Source of the DNA: Streptomyces sp. NBC_01198
Lineage (GTDB): Bacteria; Actinomycetota; Actinomycetes; Streptomycetales; Streptomycetaceae
Reading direction: 5' to 3'
DNA length: 64,000 bases
Assembly (NCBI RefSeq): GCF_036010485.1
Contig: NZ_CP108568.1
Location: 1,364,001-1,428,000 of the forward strand
Shown here in pieces: positions 24,370 to 32,272 of the stretch. The notes beneath the pieces are model-generated. The model was not told where the DNA came from. It made no database searches and worked only from the letters and a program-made list of their open reading frames with translations. The first letter of the stretch is position 1; every line of letters starts with the position of its first letter. Both the position numbers and the translations under genes were made by a program.

Positions 24370-26424
24370 TCAGCCACGGGCGGTGGGGTCCGCGGGGAGG
24401 GTCCGGGCGAGCAGCAGGGCGATGTCGTCGTCGCTCGGCCCCTCGGACACCAGGGCGTCGATGACCGAGGCGCACACGTCGTCCAAGGCTGCGACGGGAC
24501 AGCCCAGTGCGATCCGTAGCCGTTCCAGACCCGCGTCGATGTCACTGTGGCGGGTCTCGATCAGGCCGTCGCTGTAGAGCGCCAGCACGCTGGCCTCCGC
24601 CACGTAGGTCTCGACCTGCTCGAAGGTGCCCAGGCCGACCCCGATCGGTGTGCCCGGGTGCACGTCGGCGAACTCGACGGACCTGTCGGGCGAGATGATC
24701 GCGGGTGGGGGGTGTCCGGCGCTGGCCATGGTGCAGCGCCGGGTGGCCGGGTCGTAGACCATGTACAGGCAGGTGGCCCCGATGTTCGGTATCGCGGAAT
24801 CGTAGTCGGCGGGGTCGTGGGCCAGCTCTTCGACTACGAGTTCGTCCATGAGTGTCAGCAGTTCGTCGGGCGGCGTCCCGACTTTGGTGAGGGTGCGGAC
24901 CACGGTGCGTAGCCGTCCCATGGTCGCGGCCGCGTTGATGCCGTGGCCGATGCAGTCCCCGACCACCAGTGCGACCCGGCCGCCGGGCATCGTGATGACG
25001 TCGAACCAGTCGCCGCCGACGCCGCCGTGGGTGTCCGACGGCAGATAGCGTGAGGCCACCTCGACCGCGTCCCCGCCCGAGAGGTGGTGCGGCAGCAGAT
25101 CGCGTTGCAGGGCGAGTGCGGCGGTTCGCTCGCGGGTGTAGCGAAGGGCGTTGTCGAGGCTCAGCGATGCCCGTTTCGCCAGGTCTTCGGCCAGGACGAG
25201 ATCGGCTCTGGTGAAGGGGACCTGGTTCTCGGTCCGGACGAAGACGGCGATGCCGAGCATCGATCCGCGGGCCTGGAGCGGGACGATCATCAGGGAGTGC
25301 ATCCCCGTCGCGTGGATGACCCGTGCCCGGTCGGGGTCGTTGTCGAGCCAGGTGCCCGGAGAGGTGTCCAGGATCGGTTCGAAGTGGGATGCCCGGCTGT
25401 GCAGCACGGCGGTGAAGGGAGACGTCGGCGGGACGTAGACGGGGGTTCCGCGCCGCCACAGGGACTCGCGCAGGTCGGAGTGGATGGACGCGACCCCGGC
25501 GCGGTAGAAACCGGGAATCCGGGTGTCGGTGGACCTGAGGTGCTCCAGTGGTTCCTTCCCCAGCGGGATGGCATCGGCCAGATCGACCGTGACGTAGTCG
25601 GCGAGGCGCGGCACCACGGTCTCCGCCAGTTCCTGGGCGGCGGCCATGGGGTCCAGGTTGGCACCGATACGGTTCTCCGCCTCGCTGAGCAGACTGGACC
25701 GTCCCTGCTCGGGCCTCTCGCTGACGTTCATCACCACCGAGCACACGCCCAGCGGCAGGCCGTCCGGCCCCTCCAGGCGGATGAAGGAAACCCAGAAATA
25801 GCGGTCGTCACCCTCCGCCGCGGCCGGCCACAGTTCGTGACCGAGCAGGGGCACGCCGGTCTCCAGGACGTGCGCCATGGCGGATTCCAGGAATGCGGGA
25901 TGCCGGGTGTCGATGAGGTCCGTGACGTAGCCGCCGAGCTCCGGACCGGTGCGGAAGATCTCCCGGTGCTGGACGCTGTCGTTGAACCAGACGCAGCGCA
26001 GGTCGCGGTCCCAGATGACCATGCTGACCGGCGCATGCCCGAAGAGCGCTTCCAGCGCGGCTGGGTATGGGCCGGGCCGCGCGGACGGGCCGGGCGCCCA
26101 GACCAGCCACCCGATGCCGCCGTCACCGTCGTGCAAGGGCGAGACCCGCAGGGTGGCCGCAGTTTCCCGGCCGTCGCCGTGACTGATCCGCGTGCGCCCC
26201 GACCAGGGACTGCCGGCGAAGAGCTCGGCGGGGCCAGGACCATCCGGAGCCAGCAAGCGTGCGACAGAACGATGGATCACCTCGTCGGCCGGATAGCCCC
26301 ACAGCCGCTCGGCGCCGCCCGTCCAGGCGGTCACCCGCAGGTCGGCATCGACTACCAGGAGTATGTCCACCAGCTCGTCCTCAGCCCCGTCTCCTGGGGA
26401 TGCGGCGGAGTGATTAGCGTACAT
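24370..26424 (-). CDS. PAS-PAS-GAF SpoIIE-type serine/threonine phosphatase
   Basis: The 684-residue protein has, in order, a PAS domain (about residues 15-120, ILLVVDADLRVTAWTGGAER), a second PAS (about 125-250, LFGHAPVSMVIWDRDLRCVW), a GAF domain (about 265-420, including GMHSLMIVPLQARGSMLGIA) and a PP2C/SpoIIE domain (about 440-684). The last has the metal-binding VGGDWFDVITMPGGRVALVV, GDCIGHG, ATMGRLRTVVRTLTKVGTPP, ALYSDGLIETR and SDDDIALLLA. AGGAG lies 6 bases before ATG 26424. There is no C-terminal HATPase domain, unlike many Streptomyces relatives. It probably dephosphorylates an anti-sigma-factor antagonist in response to a small ligand or light/redox cue. It is a single gene with no partner nearby. 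Confidence 0.93.
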   Translation of the reverse strand: MYANHSAASPGDGAEDELVDILLVVDADLRVTAWTGGAERLWGYPADEVIHRSVARLLAPDGPGPAELFAGSPWSGRTRISHGDGRETAATLRVSPLHDGDGGIGWLVWAPGPSARPGPYPAALEALFGHAPVSMVIWDRDLRCVWFNDSVQHREIFRTGPELGGYVTDLIDTRHPAFLESAMAHVLETGVPLLGHELWPAAAEGDDRYFWVSFIRLEGPDGLPLGVCSVVMNVSERPEQGRSSLLSEAENRIGANLDPMAAAQELAETVVPRLADYVTVDLADAIPLGKEPLEHLRSTDTRIPGFYRAGVASIHSDLRESLWRRGTPVYVPPTSPFTAVLHSRASHFEPILDTSPGTWLDNDPDRARVIHATGMHSLMIVPLQARGSMLGIAVFVRTENQVPFTRADLVLAEDLAKRASLSLDNALRYTRERTAALALQRDLLPHHLSGGDAVEVASRYLPSDTHGGVGGDWFDVITMPGGRVALVVGDCIGHGINAAATMGRLRTVVRTLTKVGTPPDELLTLMDELVVEELAHDPADYDSAIPNIGATCLYMVYDPATRRCTMASAGHPPPAIISPDRSVEFADVHPGTPIGVGLGTFEQVETYVAEASVLALYSDGLIETRHSDIDAGLERLRIALGCPVAALDDVCASVIDALVSEGPSDDDIALLLARTLPADPTARG

Positions 26425-26567
26425 TCACGCTCCTTACCCGTTATGTCCACAGGTAGTCCGTCGGGGAGTGCGGGAAGCGGTGTCGGATACCGCTCACGAA
26501 CTCGATCAGGGAGCGCTGAACACGGACCTGCCGCCGCGAATCCTGGACAGGACACCTCCCCTCCCGC

Positions 26568-26760
26568 CTGCAGACCCTCCACGCGGAGCCACGGAACTGC
26601 CTAGCCCGGGTCACGGAGGAGATCGAGACATACTGGGAGCTGGCGCTGGCCCCGTACTGGACGCGGATCCGGGCGGTGCTCGACGCCGACATCTTTTACC
26701 GGGCCCGGCAAGCCGCCGAGCACGGCACGGGCCCCGCTCACCCGGGTGACATTGCCGGAG
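26568..26760 (+). pseudogene. ArsR/DUF5937-type regulator relic
   Basis: The plus frame encodes LARVTEEIETYWELALAPYW then TRIRAVLDADIFYRARQAAE. This matches the middle segment of actinobacterial ArsR-like regulators (YWD.ALAPHWPRIRALLEADV.YRAR). No HTH domain follows in frame and no start is present. It is a remnant between the phosphatase gene and an IS701-type relic. Confidence 0.5.
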
Positions 26761-26864
26761 CCGCCGCAACTGGCCTACCCGGCGCGCGGCGTCGGCTCCC
26801 CTGTGGGACCCCCGGCCCGTCCGCAGGACCGATGCTGTCGCCGCCGTTCTCGGCCGCTCAAGGG

Positions 26865-27239
26865 CTCTATCGGCGGGCGCCAGCGGACATGGCGGTGGCG
26901 TCCTCCTGGGGTCCGAGCCAGACCGCGTCCAGCACACCGGTCCAGGAGGTGCGACCGCTTTCCAGGGCGACGACGAAGGAGTAGGGCCAACCCGGGATGA
27001 ACTGTGCAGCATTCTTCGCCCGCCCGTGGACGTGGCAGAACAGCCGCTCCGCGCCGGGTCGCCGCGTCGAAGCGCAACCAGCGGCTGACGTCTACGGCCA
27101 GCCCGATCCGCCCGTCGGCGGTTCGGGGCAGAGGCAGGGCGGCCGGCGTCACTCTCAGCCGGTCCAGCTCGACCCGGCCGCAGTCCAAGGCGTCGTAGAG
27201 GGCGTTGTGCCCGCGCCGGTGCTCGGGTGCCAGCGCCAC
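26865..27239 (-). pseudogene. IS701-type transposase relic
   Basis: From 27239 the frame reads ALAPEHRRGHNALYDALDCG, RVELDRLRV, LPLPRTADGRIGLAVDVSRW, LRFDAA. After a one-base shift near 27055 it reads ERLFCHVHGRAKNAAQFIPG, WPYSFVVALESGRTSWTGVL, DAVWLGPQEDATAM and then a stop. This is the N-terminal third of an IS701/NF041680-like transposase, with the first catalytic Asp in AVDVS. The remaining two thirds are absent. Confidence 0.75.
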
Positions 27240-27251
27240 GGGCGGGTATAG

Positions 27252-27971
27252 CTATCGCGTGGTGAAGGCGCCGCCGTTGACATGGATGGTCTGACCGGTG
27301 ATGTGTCTGGCGCCCGGGGATGCGAGGAAGTACGCGGTCTCCGTGATGTCGTCCAGGGTGCCCGGCCGCTTGTTATGGGTCTCTTGAACGAGTGCGTGGT
27401 GGCGTTCGTCAGTCATCTGTCCGCGGAAGAAGTTGGTGCCCGCGATGTAGCCGGCCGAGATGACGTTGCTGGTGATGCCACGCGGACCGAGTTCACAGGA
27501 GAGCGAGGCGTTCCAGGCGGCAAGAGCGGCCTTGGACGCTCCGTAGGAGCCGCCTCGTCGCTCGGCTCCGATCGAGCCGATACTGAGGACCGAGCTGCCG
27601 GGGGTGAGCTTGTCCTGCACCGAGGCGGTGGTCAGGACCGCGCCGAGCAGATTCTGGGCCAGGTTGCTGTGCCACTGGGCGAGCAGTGCCTCCAGAGGCG
27701 GGGCGTCGGCGGGTGCCGAGTCGGGCAGGCCGCCGGCCGCGTTGACGAGCACGTCAAGTGCTTCCCCGAGCTGCGCACTCAGTGCCGCGACCTGCCCTGG
27801 ATGGGTCGCGTCGCAGACGACGCCATGGACACCCAACTCCTTGGCGGTCTGTTCGACAGTGTCGGCGTGGCGTCCGGTGATGAAGACCTCGGCCTGGTCG
27901 GCCGCGAACCTCGCGGCGACGGCGCGGCCGATGCCGCTGGTGCCTCCGGTGACGAGCACTATGCGGGTCAA
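27252..27971 (-). CDS. Short-chain dehydrogenase/reductase
   Basis: The TTG at 27971 follows AGGAGG closely and gives a 239-residue protein starting MTRIVLVTGGTSGIGRAVAA. The classical SDR marks are VTGGTSGIG (NAD(P) loop), NAAGG, Ser in VLSIGSIGA, YGASK (YxxxK) and ISAGYIAG. Arg and Gly in the cofactor loop (FITGRHADT) suggest NADP preference. It is divergent from a MarR gene with a 14-bp palindrome between the two starts, so it is probably repressed by that regulator. The substrate is unknown. It ends beside the IS701 relic. Confidence 0.9.
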   Translation of the reverse strand: MTRIVLVTGGTSGIGRAVAARFAADQAEVFITGRHADTVEQTAKELGVHGVVCDATHPGQVAALSAQLGEALDVLVNAAGGLPDSAPADAPPLEALLAQWHSNLAQNLLGAVLTTASVQDKLTPGSSVLSIGSIGAERRGGSYGASKAALAAWNASLSCELGPRGITSNVISAGYIAGTNFFRGQMTDERHHALVQETHNKRPGTLDDITETAYFLASPGARHITGQTIHVNGGAFTTR

Positions 27972-27989
27972 GACTCCTCCTGGTGTTAC

Positions 27990-28003
27990 GTTTAGATCTA
28001 AAC
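27990..28003. promoter_or_regulatory. 14-bp palindrome, likely MarR operator
   Basis: GTTTAGATCTAAAC is its own reverse complement and lies between the divergent SDR (27971) and MarR (28032) starts. The lower GC of this patch compared with its surroundings, and MarR-family habits of binding 12-20-bp dyads near their own gene, support an operator shared by both transcripts. Confidence 0.7.
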
Positions 28004-28031
28004 ATAGCTGACGTTGACAGGAGTTCGCACC

Positions 28032-28574
28032 GTGGTTGAGACCGCTCCGACATCCGGAGAGGCCGCTGTCGCGTACCCCGCCGCTCAGATCGCGGCGGCC
28101 TGGCGACGGGAACGGCCGGGCACCCCGACCGATTCGATCGAGATCGTGACGCCAATCTGGCGCTTGGCGAAACTCTTCGCGGACGATCGCAGCCGGGTCC
28201 TGCGCGCTGCAGGGATCGACGCGGCCACCCTGGACCTGCTGTCCGTCATCCGCCGCTCCGGGCCGCCCTACGCGCTCAGCACCCGCGAGATCGCACAGCG
28301 GACACTGGTGACTGCCGGTGCCATCTCGCAGCGCGTCGCCCGGGCCGAACGGGACGGACTCGTGAGGCGAACACCAGGAACGACCGGGCGTCGCACCGTC
28401 CTGGTGTCGCTGACAGCCGAGGGACAGGGGCTCATCGAGCGTTCCGTCGACGCAGCGCTCGGCCGCGAAGCCGCACTCGTCAGCTGCCTGTCCGAACCCG
28501 ACCGCGCCTCGCTCATCGAGTTGCTGGAAAAACTCACGACCGACGTCAGACACCGCACAGCCGATCAGAGCTGA
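28032..28574 (+). CDS. MarR-family transcriptional regulator
   Basis: Starting at GTG 28032 (AGGAG 8 bases upstream) the protein has 180 residues. The winged helix is LDLLSVIRRSGPPYALSTRE, IAQRTLVTAGAISQRVARAE, RDGLVRRTPGTTGRRTVLVS, LTAEGQGLIERSVDAALG. A TTG at 28014 is in frame but has no ribosome site. The regulator is divergent from the SDR gene and should repress both through the palindrome at 27990. The inducer is not predictable. Confidence 0.9.
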   Translation: MVETAPTSGEAAVAYPAAQIAAAWRRERPGTPTDSIEIVTPIWRLAKLFADDRSRVLRAAGIDAATLDLLSVIRRSGPPYALSTREIAQRTLVTAGAISQRVARAERDGLVRRTPGTTGRRTVLVSLTAEGQGLIERSVDAALGREAALVSCLSEPDRASLIELLEKLTTDVRHRTADQS

Positions 28575-28639
28575 GCTACCGCTCCTCCAACGAGCCACTT
28601 CGCCGTCATCGCGCACTGCACCCGCCGCCATCCGGATCC

Positions 28640-28842
28640 TGGGCGTAACGACACCTTCTCCACGCGCTCCGCGAGTTCGCGACCTTCTACAACGAGCACC
28701 GACCGCACCGGACCCTGAAGCAAGCAGCTCCACTCCGGCCACTGCCCCAGCAGACCAGCGTGCCAGAACACATCAGACACCTGTCGGTCCGCCGACGAGA
28801 CCGGTCCGGCGGAACCCTCCACGAGTACCACCATGCCGCGTG
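28640..28842 (+). pseudogene. DDE integrase-core transposase, C-terminal relic
   Basis: The plus frame reads LREFATFYNEHRPHRTLKQA, APLRPLPQ, HIRHLSVRRRDRSGGTLHEY, HHAA, stop. This is the C-terminus of an rve-type transposase (FYNEHRPHR.L is its signature; the tail RRRDRLGGLIHEY is typical). No catalytic core precedes it. Pieces of the same protein type occur at 34.5 kb (N-terminus, plus strand) and 50.3-50.8 kb (core, minus strand). Confidence 0.8.
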
Positions 28843-28964
28843 ACCTGGCCGGATGATTAATCAGCACCCGCAGCGTAGTTGGGTACTGGAGCGGGTCGGG
28901 TAGTCGTCGGCGCGGATCGTAGACTCGTTCTCGGTGTGATCACGGGGCGCAGGAGGATTCGATC

Positions 28965-29309
28965 ATGGGGAGCACCCCGGCCCCTGAGCAGCCGATGACC
29001 CGCGAGGTGCTTCTGGACGAGCAGTTCCCGACGGCGCTGACGACTGATCGGGTCGAGGTGAGGCGCATCCACATCCTGGCGGGGCACCCGGCAGGGCGGC
29101 ATGTTCACAACGGCCCGGTGTTCGGCAGCATCGTCGAGGGCTCGGTGCTGTTCCAGGTCGAGGGCGAGGACGAGGTGACCCTGCGTCCCGGCGACGTGTT
29201 CTACGAACCCGCCGGGGCCCCGATCGCGCACTTCGACGCGCTGGACGAGAACGTGACCTTCCTCGGCTACTTCCCCCTCGCCGCCGGCCAGGAACCCGGT
29301 TCGCTGTGA
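28965..29309 (+). CDS. Cupin-domain protein
   Basis: The 114-residue single-domain cupin starts at ATG 28965, after GGAGG. Cupin motif 1 is present as AGRHVHNGPVFGSIVEGSVL, motif 2 as LRPGDVFYEPAGAPIAHFDA. The metal His positions are HVH and the later AHF. There is no signal peptide. Its role cannot be fixed; related small cupins serve as dioxygenases or metal-storage domains. It is monocistronic, between two transposase relics. Confidence 0.88.
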   Translation: MGSTPAPEQPMTREVLLDEQFPTALTTDRVEVRRIHILAGHPAGRHVHNGPVFGSIVEGSVLFQVEGEDEVTLRPGDVFYEPAGAPIAHFDALDENVTFLGYFPLAAGQEPGSL

Positions 29310-29345
29310 AGTCCCAAACAACCTCTGACTGATCAGCGGCCGCGG

Positions 29346-29560
29346 GTGCCTGACCAACTGGCGCCGACTTCGCGGTCGACGGCTCGCACGTCCGGGCGCT
29401 CAAAGGGGGGATCACGTCGGGCCCTCGCCCGTCGACCGCGGCCGCCCCGGGTCCGAGCACCATGTGATCGTCGACCGGCACGGCACCCCGCTCGCTGTCT
29501 CGGTCACCGCTGGCAACCGGCACGACGTCACCCGGCTCACCTGTCCCGCCCAAGCACCAG
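29346..29560 (+). pseudogene. IS5-family transposase, middle relic
   Basis: One frame gives GADFAVDGSHVRALKGG. After a shift near 29415 another gives SPVDRGRPGSEHHVIVDRHG, TPLAVSVTAGNRHDVTRL. These are consecutive catalytic-core segments of the DDE_Tnp_1 group (the D in VDGSHVRA and KGG-HxGPSPVDRGRPGSKHH). Neither end of the gene is present. 29560-29856 contains further unreadable sequence, perhaps the rest of it in a degraded state. Confidence 0.75.
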
Positions 29561-29856
29561 AACCCTCCCACCCCGGACTCGGCCGGCCACGGGCCGCAAG
29601 AACACCCGACCTACACCCGCGCCACGACGTCCACACCGCAGGCAAACCAAGCACGCGAAGGAAGACGTCAACGACCCCAGGACCACGCCACACAGGTCGG
29701 ACAGACGCCGACCTGACGGTCCTGCGCCGGCAACTTCGGCGCTCACACGCACCGCCTGGGACGGGGCGGCCAGTTGCGCGAGACGGCTGGCGGGACCGCT
29801 TCGACCGTGTCGTGTCCGCAGGTCGAAGCGGCCGCAGAAGTCGTGCCCGCCCGTGC

Positions 29857-29886
29857 TTGACACGGGTCCGTCCAGCAGGCGACTAT
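29857..29886 (+). promoter_or_regulatory. Predicted promoter of the lactonase-like gene
   Basis: TTGACA at 29857-29862 is followed after 18 bases by GACTAT at 29881-29886, close to the sigma-70-like consensus. Transcription would start near 29893, within the palindrome GACATGCATGTC at 29898-29909, and continue into the gene at 29933. Confidence 0.55.
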
Positions 29887-29897
29887 TCATGTGTCAC

Positions 29898-29909
29898 GAC
29901 ATGCATGTC
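29898..29909. promoter_or_regulatory. 12-bp palindrome just downstream of the promoter
   Basis: GACATGCATGTC is a perfect dyad and is part of a wider repeat in which TGTCAC occurs twice, 14 bases apart. Its position right at the transcription start, between the promoter and GGGGAGAG, would suit a repressor site. No regulator gene is directly linked. Confidence 0.45.
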
Positions 29910-29932
29910 ACAGCACACATGGGGAGAGCGTC

Positions 29933-30802
29933 ATGGGCACCATCAACAACATCTCAGTCCTCAGCACCGGCCAGGTCCAGATCCGCCCCCAGCACGTCGA
30001 ATCCGACGGCTCCTCCATGACGGAGTGGCTCAGCACCGCCACCACCTGGACCGCACCCAGGCCGATCAACGTCTACGTGATCGAGCACAGCGACGGCCTC
30101 GTCCTGTTCGACACCGGGCAGGACCGCAGCTCGGTCACCGACCCCGACTACTTCCCCGGCGGCCCCGCCGGAGAGGTCTACGACCGCCTCGCCCGCTTCG
30201 AGATCCCCGCCGACCAGACCCTCACCGCCCAACTCGCCCGCCTCGGCCACGACATCGCCGACGTCAAGGTCGCGATCCTCTCCCACCTCCACCAGGACCA
30301 CATCGGCGGACTCCGCGAACTCCCCCACGCCGAGATCATAGTCAGCCAGCAGGACTGGGACGAACTCGACAGGCCCGACGCAGCCTTCATCGGCCTGCTC
30401 AAACAGCACATCGACATCCCCGCACTGCACTGGAACCGCGTCACCCCCACCCCCGTCGACGACCCCACCCTCGCACCCTTCACCAACGCCTACGACGTCA
30501 TGAACGACGGCACCCTCCTGCTCCTCCCCACCCCCGGCCACACCCCGGGCTCACTCTCCCTGCTGCTGCGCAAGCCCCAGGCCGCACCCCTGCTCTTCGT
30601 CGGCGACCTCACCTACGACGTCAACCTCCTCGCCCAGGACCGCATCCCCGGCGTCGGCGACACCACAGGCCTCCACACCTCCACCCGCCACGTCAACGAA
30701 TTCGCCACCCGCAACCCCGGACTGACCATCCTCGCCGCACACGACCCCGCCGCCGCCCACCTCCTCAACACCGCACTCGACCGCACCCAATCCACCGTGT
30801 GA
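29933..30802 (+). CDS. Metallo-beta-lactamase-fold hydrolase, N-acyl homoserine lactonase-like
   Basis: The 289-residue protein starts at ATG 29933 with GGGGAG upstream. The metal sites are HLHQDHIGG (about residue 120), LPTPGHTPGSLSLLL, LLFVGDLTYDV and LAAHDPAA. The arrangement and the early INVYVIEHSDGLVLFDTGQD (VLFDTG) match AHL-lactonase-type members (AttM/AiiB group), although true lactonase activity cannot be read from sequence. There is no signal peptide. A second gene (30938) follows after 135 bases. Codons are unusually GC-rich at third positions, with many ACC/CAC, and differ from the neighbouring IS relics. Confidence 0.88.
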   Translation: MGTINNISVLSTGQVQIRPQHVESDGSSMTEWLSTATTWTAPRPINVYVIEHSDGLVLFDTGQDRSSVTDPDYFPGGPAGEVYDRLARFEIPADQTLTAQLARLGHDIADVKVAILSHLHQDHIGGLRELPHAEIIVSQQDWDELDRPDAAFIGLLKQHIDIPALHWNRVTPTPVDDPTLAPFTNAYDVMNDGTLLLLPTPGHTPGSLSLLLRKPQAAPLLFVGDLTYDVNLLAQDRIPGVGDTTGLHTSTRHVNEFATRNPGLTILAAHDPAAAHLLNTALDRTQSTV

Positions 30803-30937
30803 GACAAGCCGAACACCTGTAACTCCGGCCCCCAGCACGCAACGCAGCAAAACGCCAAGCCAGGCGCCGTTCCAACAACGACGCCAGACCTGTCGAGGCC
30901 CCCTCACGCCCGACTCCACGACATCAAGGAAACCCTC

Positions 30938-31339
30938 ATGACCAGCGCCACCGGCAGCCGGCTCATCACCGCCCCCGCCGACCGAATCCACGCACTGCTC
31001 CTCCAGCCCCGCCGACTGCCCGACTGGAACCCGGCATTCCTCTCCCTCACCGGCCCGGAGGAAGCCCTCCTCGACCAGGACTACCAACTCCGCACCCTGC
31101 CCGACCTGCGCGGCACGTTCCGCTACACCGAGATCAGCCCGCACCGCATCCGGATGGAATGGACCGTCCCCGGCATGCACGAAAACTGCGAATGGATACT
31201 GCACGACAAGGGCGCCACCACCGAAGTAGTCCACTCGGTCCAGCGCACAGGACCACTGGCCGCCGTCCTCCGCCACACACTCGACACCCTCCCCACCCTC
31301 CGCCTCGACCGCCTCACCGACACCGCCGCCGGCCAGTGA
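30938..31339 (+). CDS. SRPBCC-family protein
   Basis: The 133-residue protein contains the START/polyketide-cyclase-like helix-grip fold pattern: SRLITAPADRIHALLLQPRR, LPDWNPAFLSLTGPEEALLD, YRYTEISPHRIRMEWTV-type core (FRYTEISPHRIRMEWTV) and TEVVHSVQRTGPLAAVL with the C-terminal helix. The ATG at 30938 follows AAGGAAACC by about 5 bases. It is probably cotranscribed with the preceding hydrolase. SRPBCC proteins bind hydrophobic ligands; the ligand here is unknown. Confidence 0.85.
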   Translation: MTSATGSRLITAPADRIHALLLQPRRLPDWNPAFLSLTGPEEALLDQDYQLRTLPDLRGTFRYTEISPHRIRMEWTVPGMHENCEWILHDKGATTEVVHSVQRTGPLAAVLRHTLDTLPTLRLDRLTDTAAGQ

Positions 31340-31532
31340 CCACCCCACAAGTCCGGCCGACCGACAACATCTCCGACGCCGAGGACGACCCCGCTGCCGG
31401 GCAACGGCGACGCCGAGTCCCGATCCGCAGGTCTGTCGCGGTGCTCCGCGCCCCGAATGGTGAGCCCATCCGAGTGAGCGACTCGACAAAGGCTCCGATG
31501 GTCCCTTATTTTGTAGCGCCTCTTCGCGATGA

Positions 31533-32156
31533 TCAGCGGTGACGCTGCGTCGTCGGAGCAACCCATCGATGCCTCGTCACCCGGGTGACTCGTACTCGGG
31601 GCGCCGCCTGAAACGGCTGATCGCACTTCACGCCGCGTCGGCGCAGGTAGGCGCGGTTCGCGCGAGAACCGTACGACCTGTCTGCGCGGACCCTGTCCGG
31701 CTTCGTGCGAGGCCGGCCGGGCCCGGTCCGCGGTACCCGGATAGCGTCGAGGACCGGCTGGAGCCGGGGACTGTCCTGCCACTGGACGACCGTGACGAGC
31801 AGGGACAGTGGCTTCTGCCCCTGCTCGACCGCCAGATGCAGCTTCGTGGTCAGCCCGCCACGCGAGCGGCCGAGGCCGTGGTCGTCGGGCTCGGTGTCGA
31901 CGCCTCCGGGAGGCTCCTTGTGGAGATCCCCCCTTTTACTGGCCTCGGCGGCGTGCTGGTGGGCACGGGCGATGGTCCAATCGACGTTCACGTCCCACGT
32001 GATCAGACCTTTCACATCGGCCTCGGCCTGCAGCAGCCGTATGCCGTCCATCAGCTGCCGGCGCGTCCAGGTCCACGGGCGGCCTGGCTTCTTGCCTACC
32101 GGAAGCAACGGCTCCAGCCGCTCCCACTGGCCGTTCGTCAGATCACCACGTCCCAC
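31533..32156 (-). pseudogene. IS5-family transposase, internally deleted
   Basis: The frame starts MGRGDLTNGQWERLEPLLPV then GKKPGRPWTWTRRQLMDGIR, then jumps to LQAEADVKGLITWDVNVDWT, ARAHQHAAEASKRGDLHKEP, TEPDDHGLGRSRGGLTTKLH. About 45 residues that normally follow DGIR are missing. Beyond KPDRVRADRSYGSRANRAYL, RRRGVKC the protein loses similarity, so the third catalytic residue is absent. It could not encode an active enzyme. Confidence 0.88.
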
Positions 32157-32272
32157 GGGCTGTGATCATCAACGATCTTGATCCACTTCCAGCACAGACC
32201 CTGGCTAGTGCTGTCAGTGCCCGTTGATAACGTGCTTCGTCCAGTCGTGGAGTTCGTGAAGGGACGCGGTAC

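Noticed and set aside
21261..24464. A 1067-residue open frame on the plus strand opposite the sugar operon
   Set aside because: It lies antisense to the binding-protein and GH114 genes. Its composition (Gly/Ala/Arg/Val-rich, no domains) is what GC-rich codon bias produces on the opposite strand.
28848..28875. Similarity of TTAATCAGCACCCGCAG to TTTATCAGCACCCGCGC at 35096
   Set aside because: The second is the end of the GH38 coding sequence. The match is short and no wider homology flanks it.
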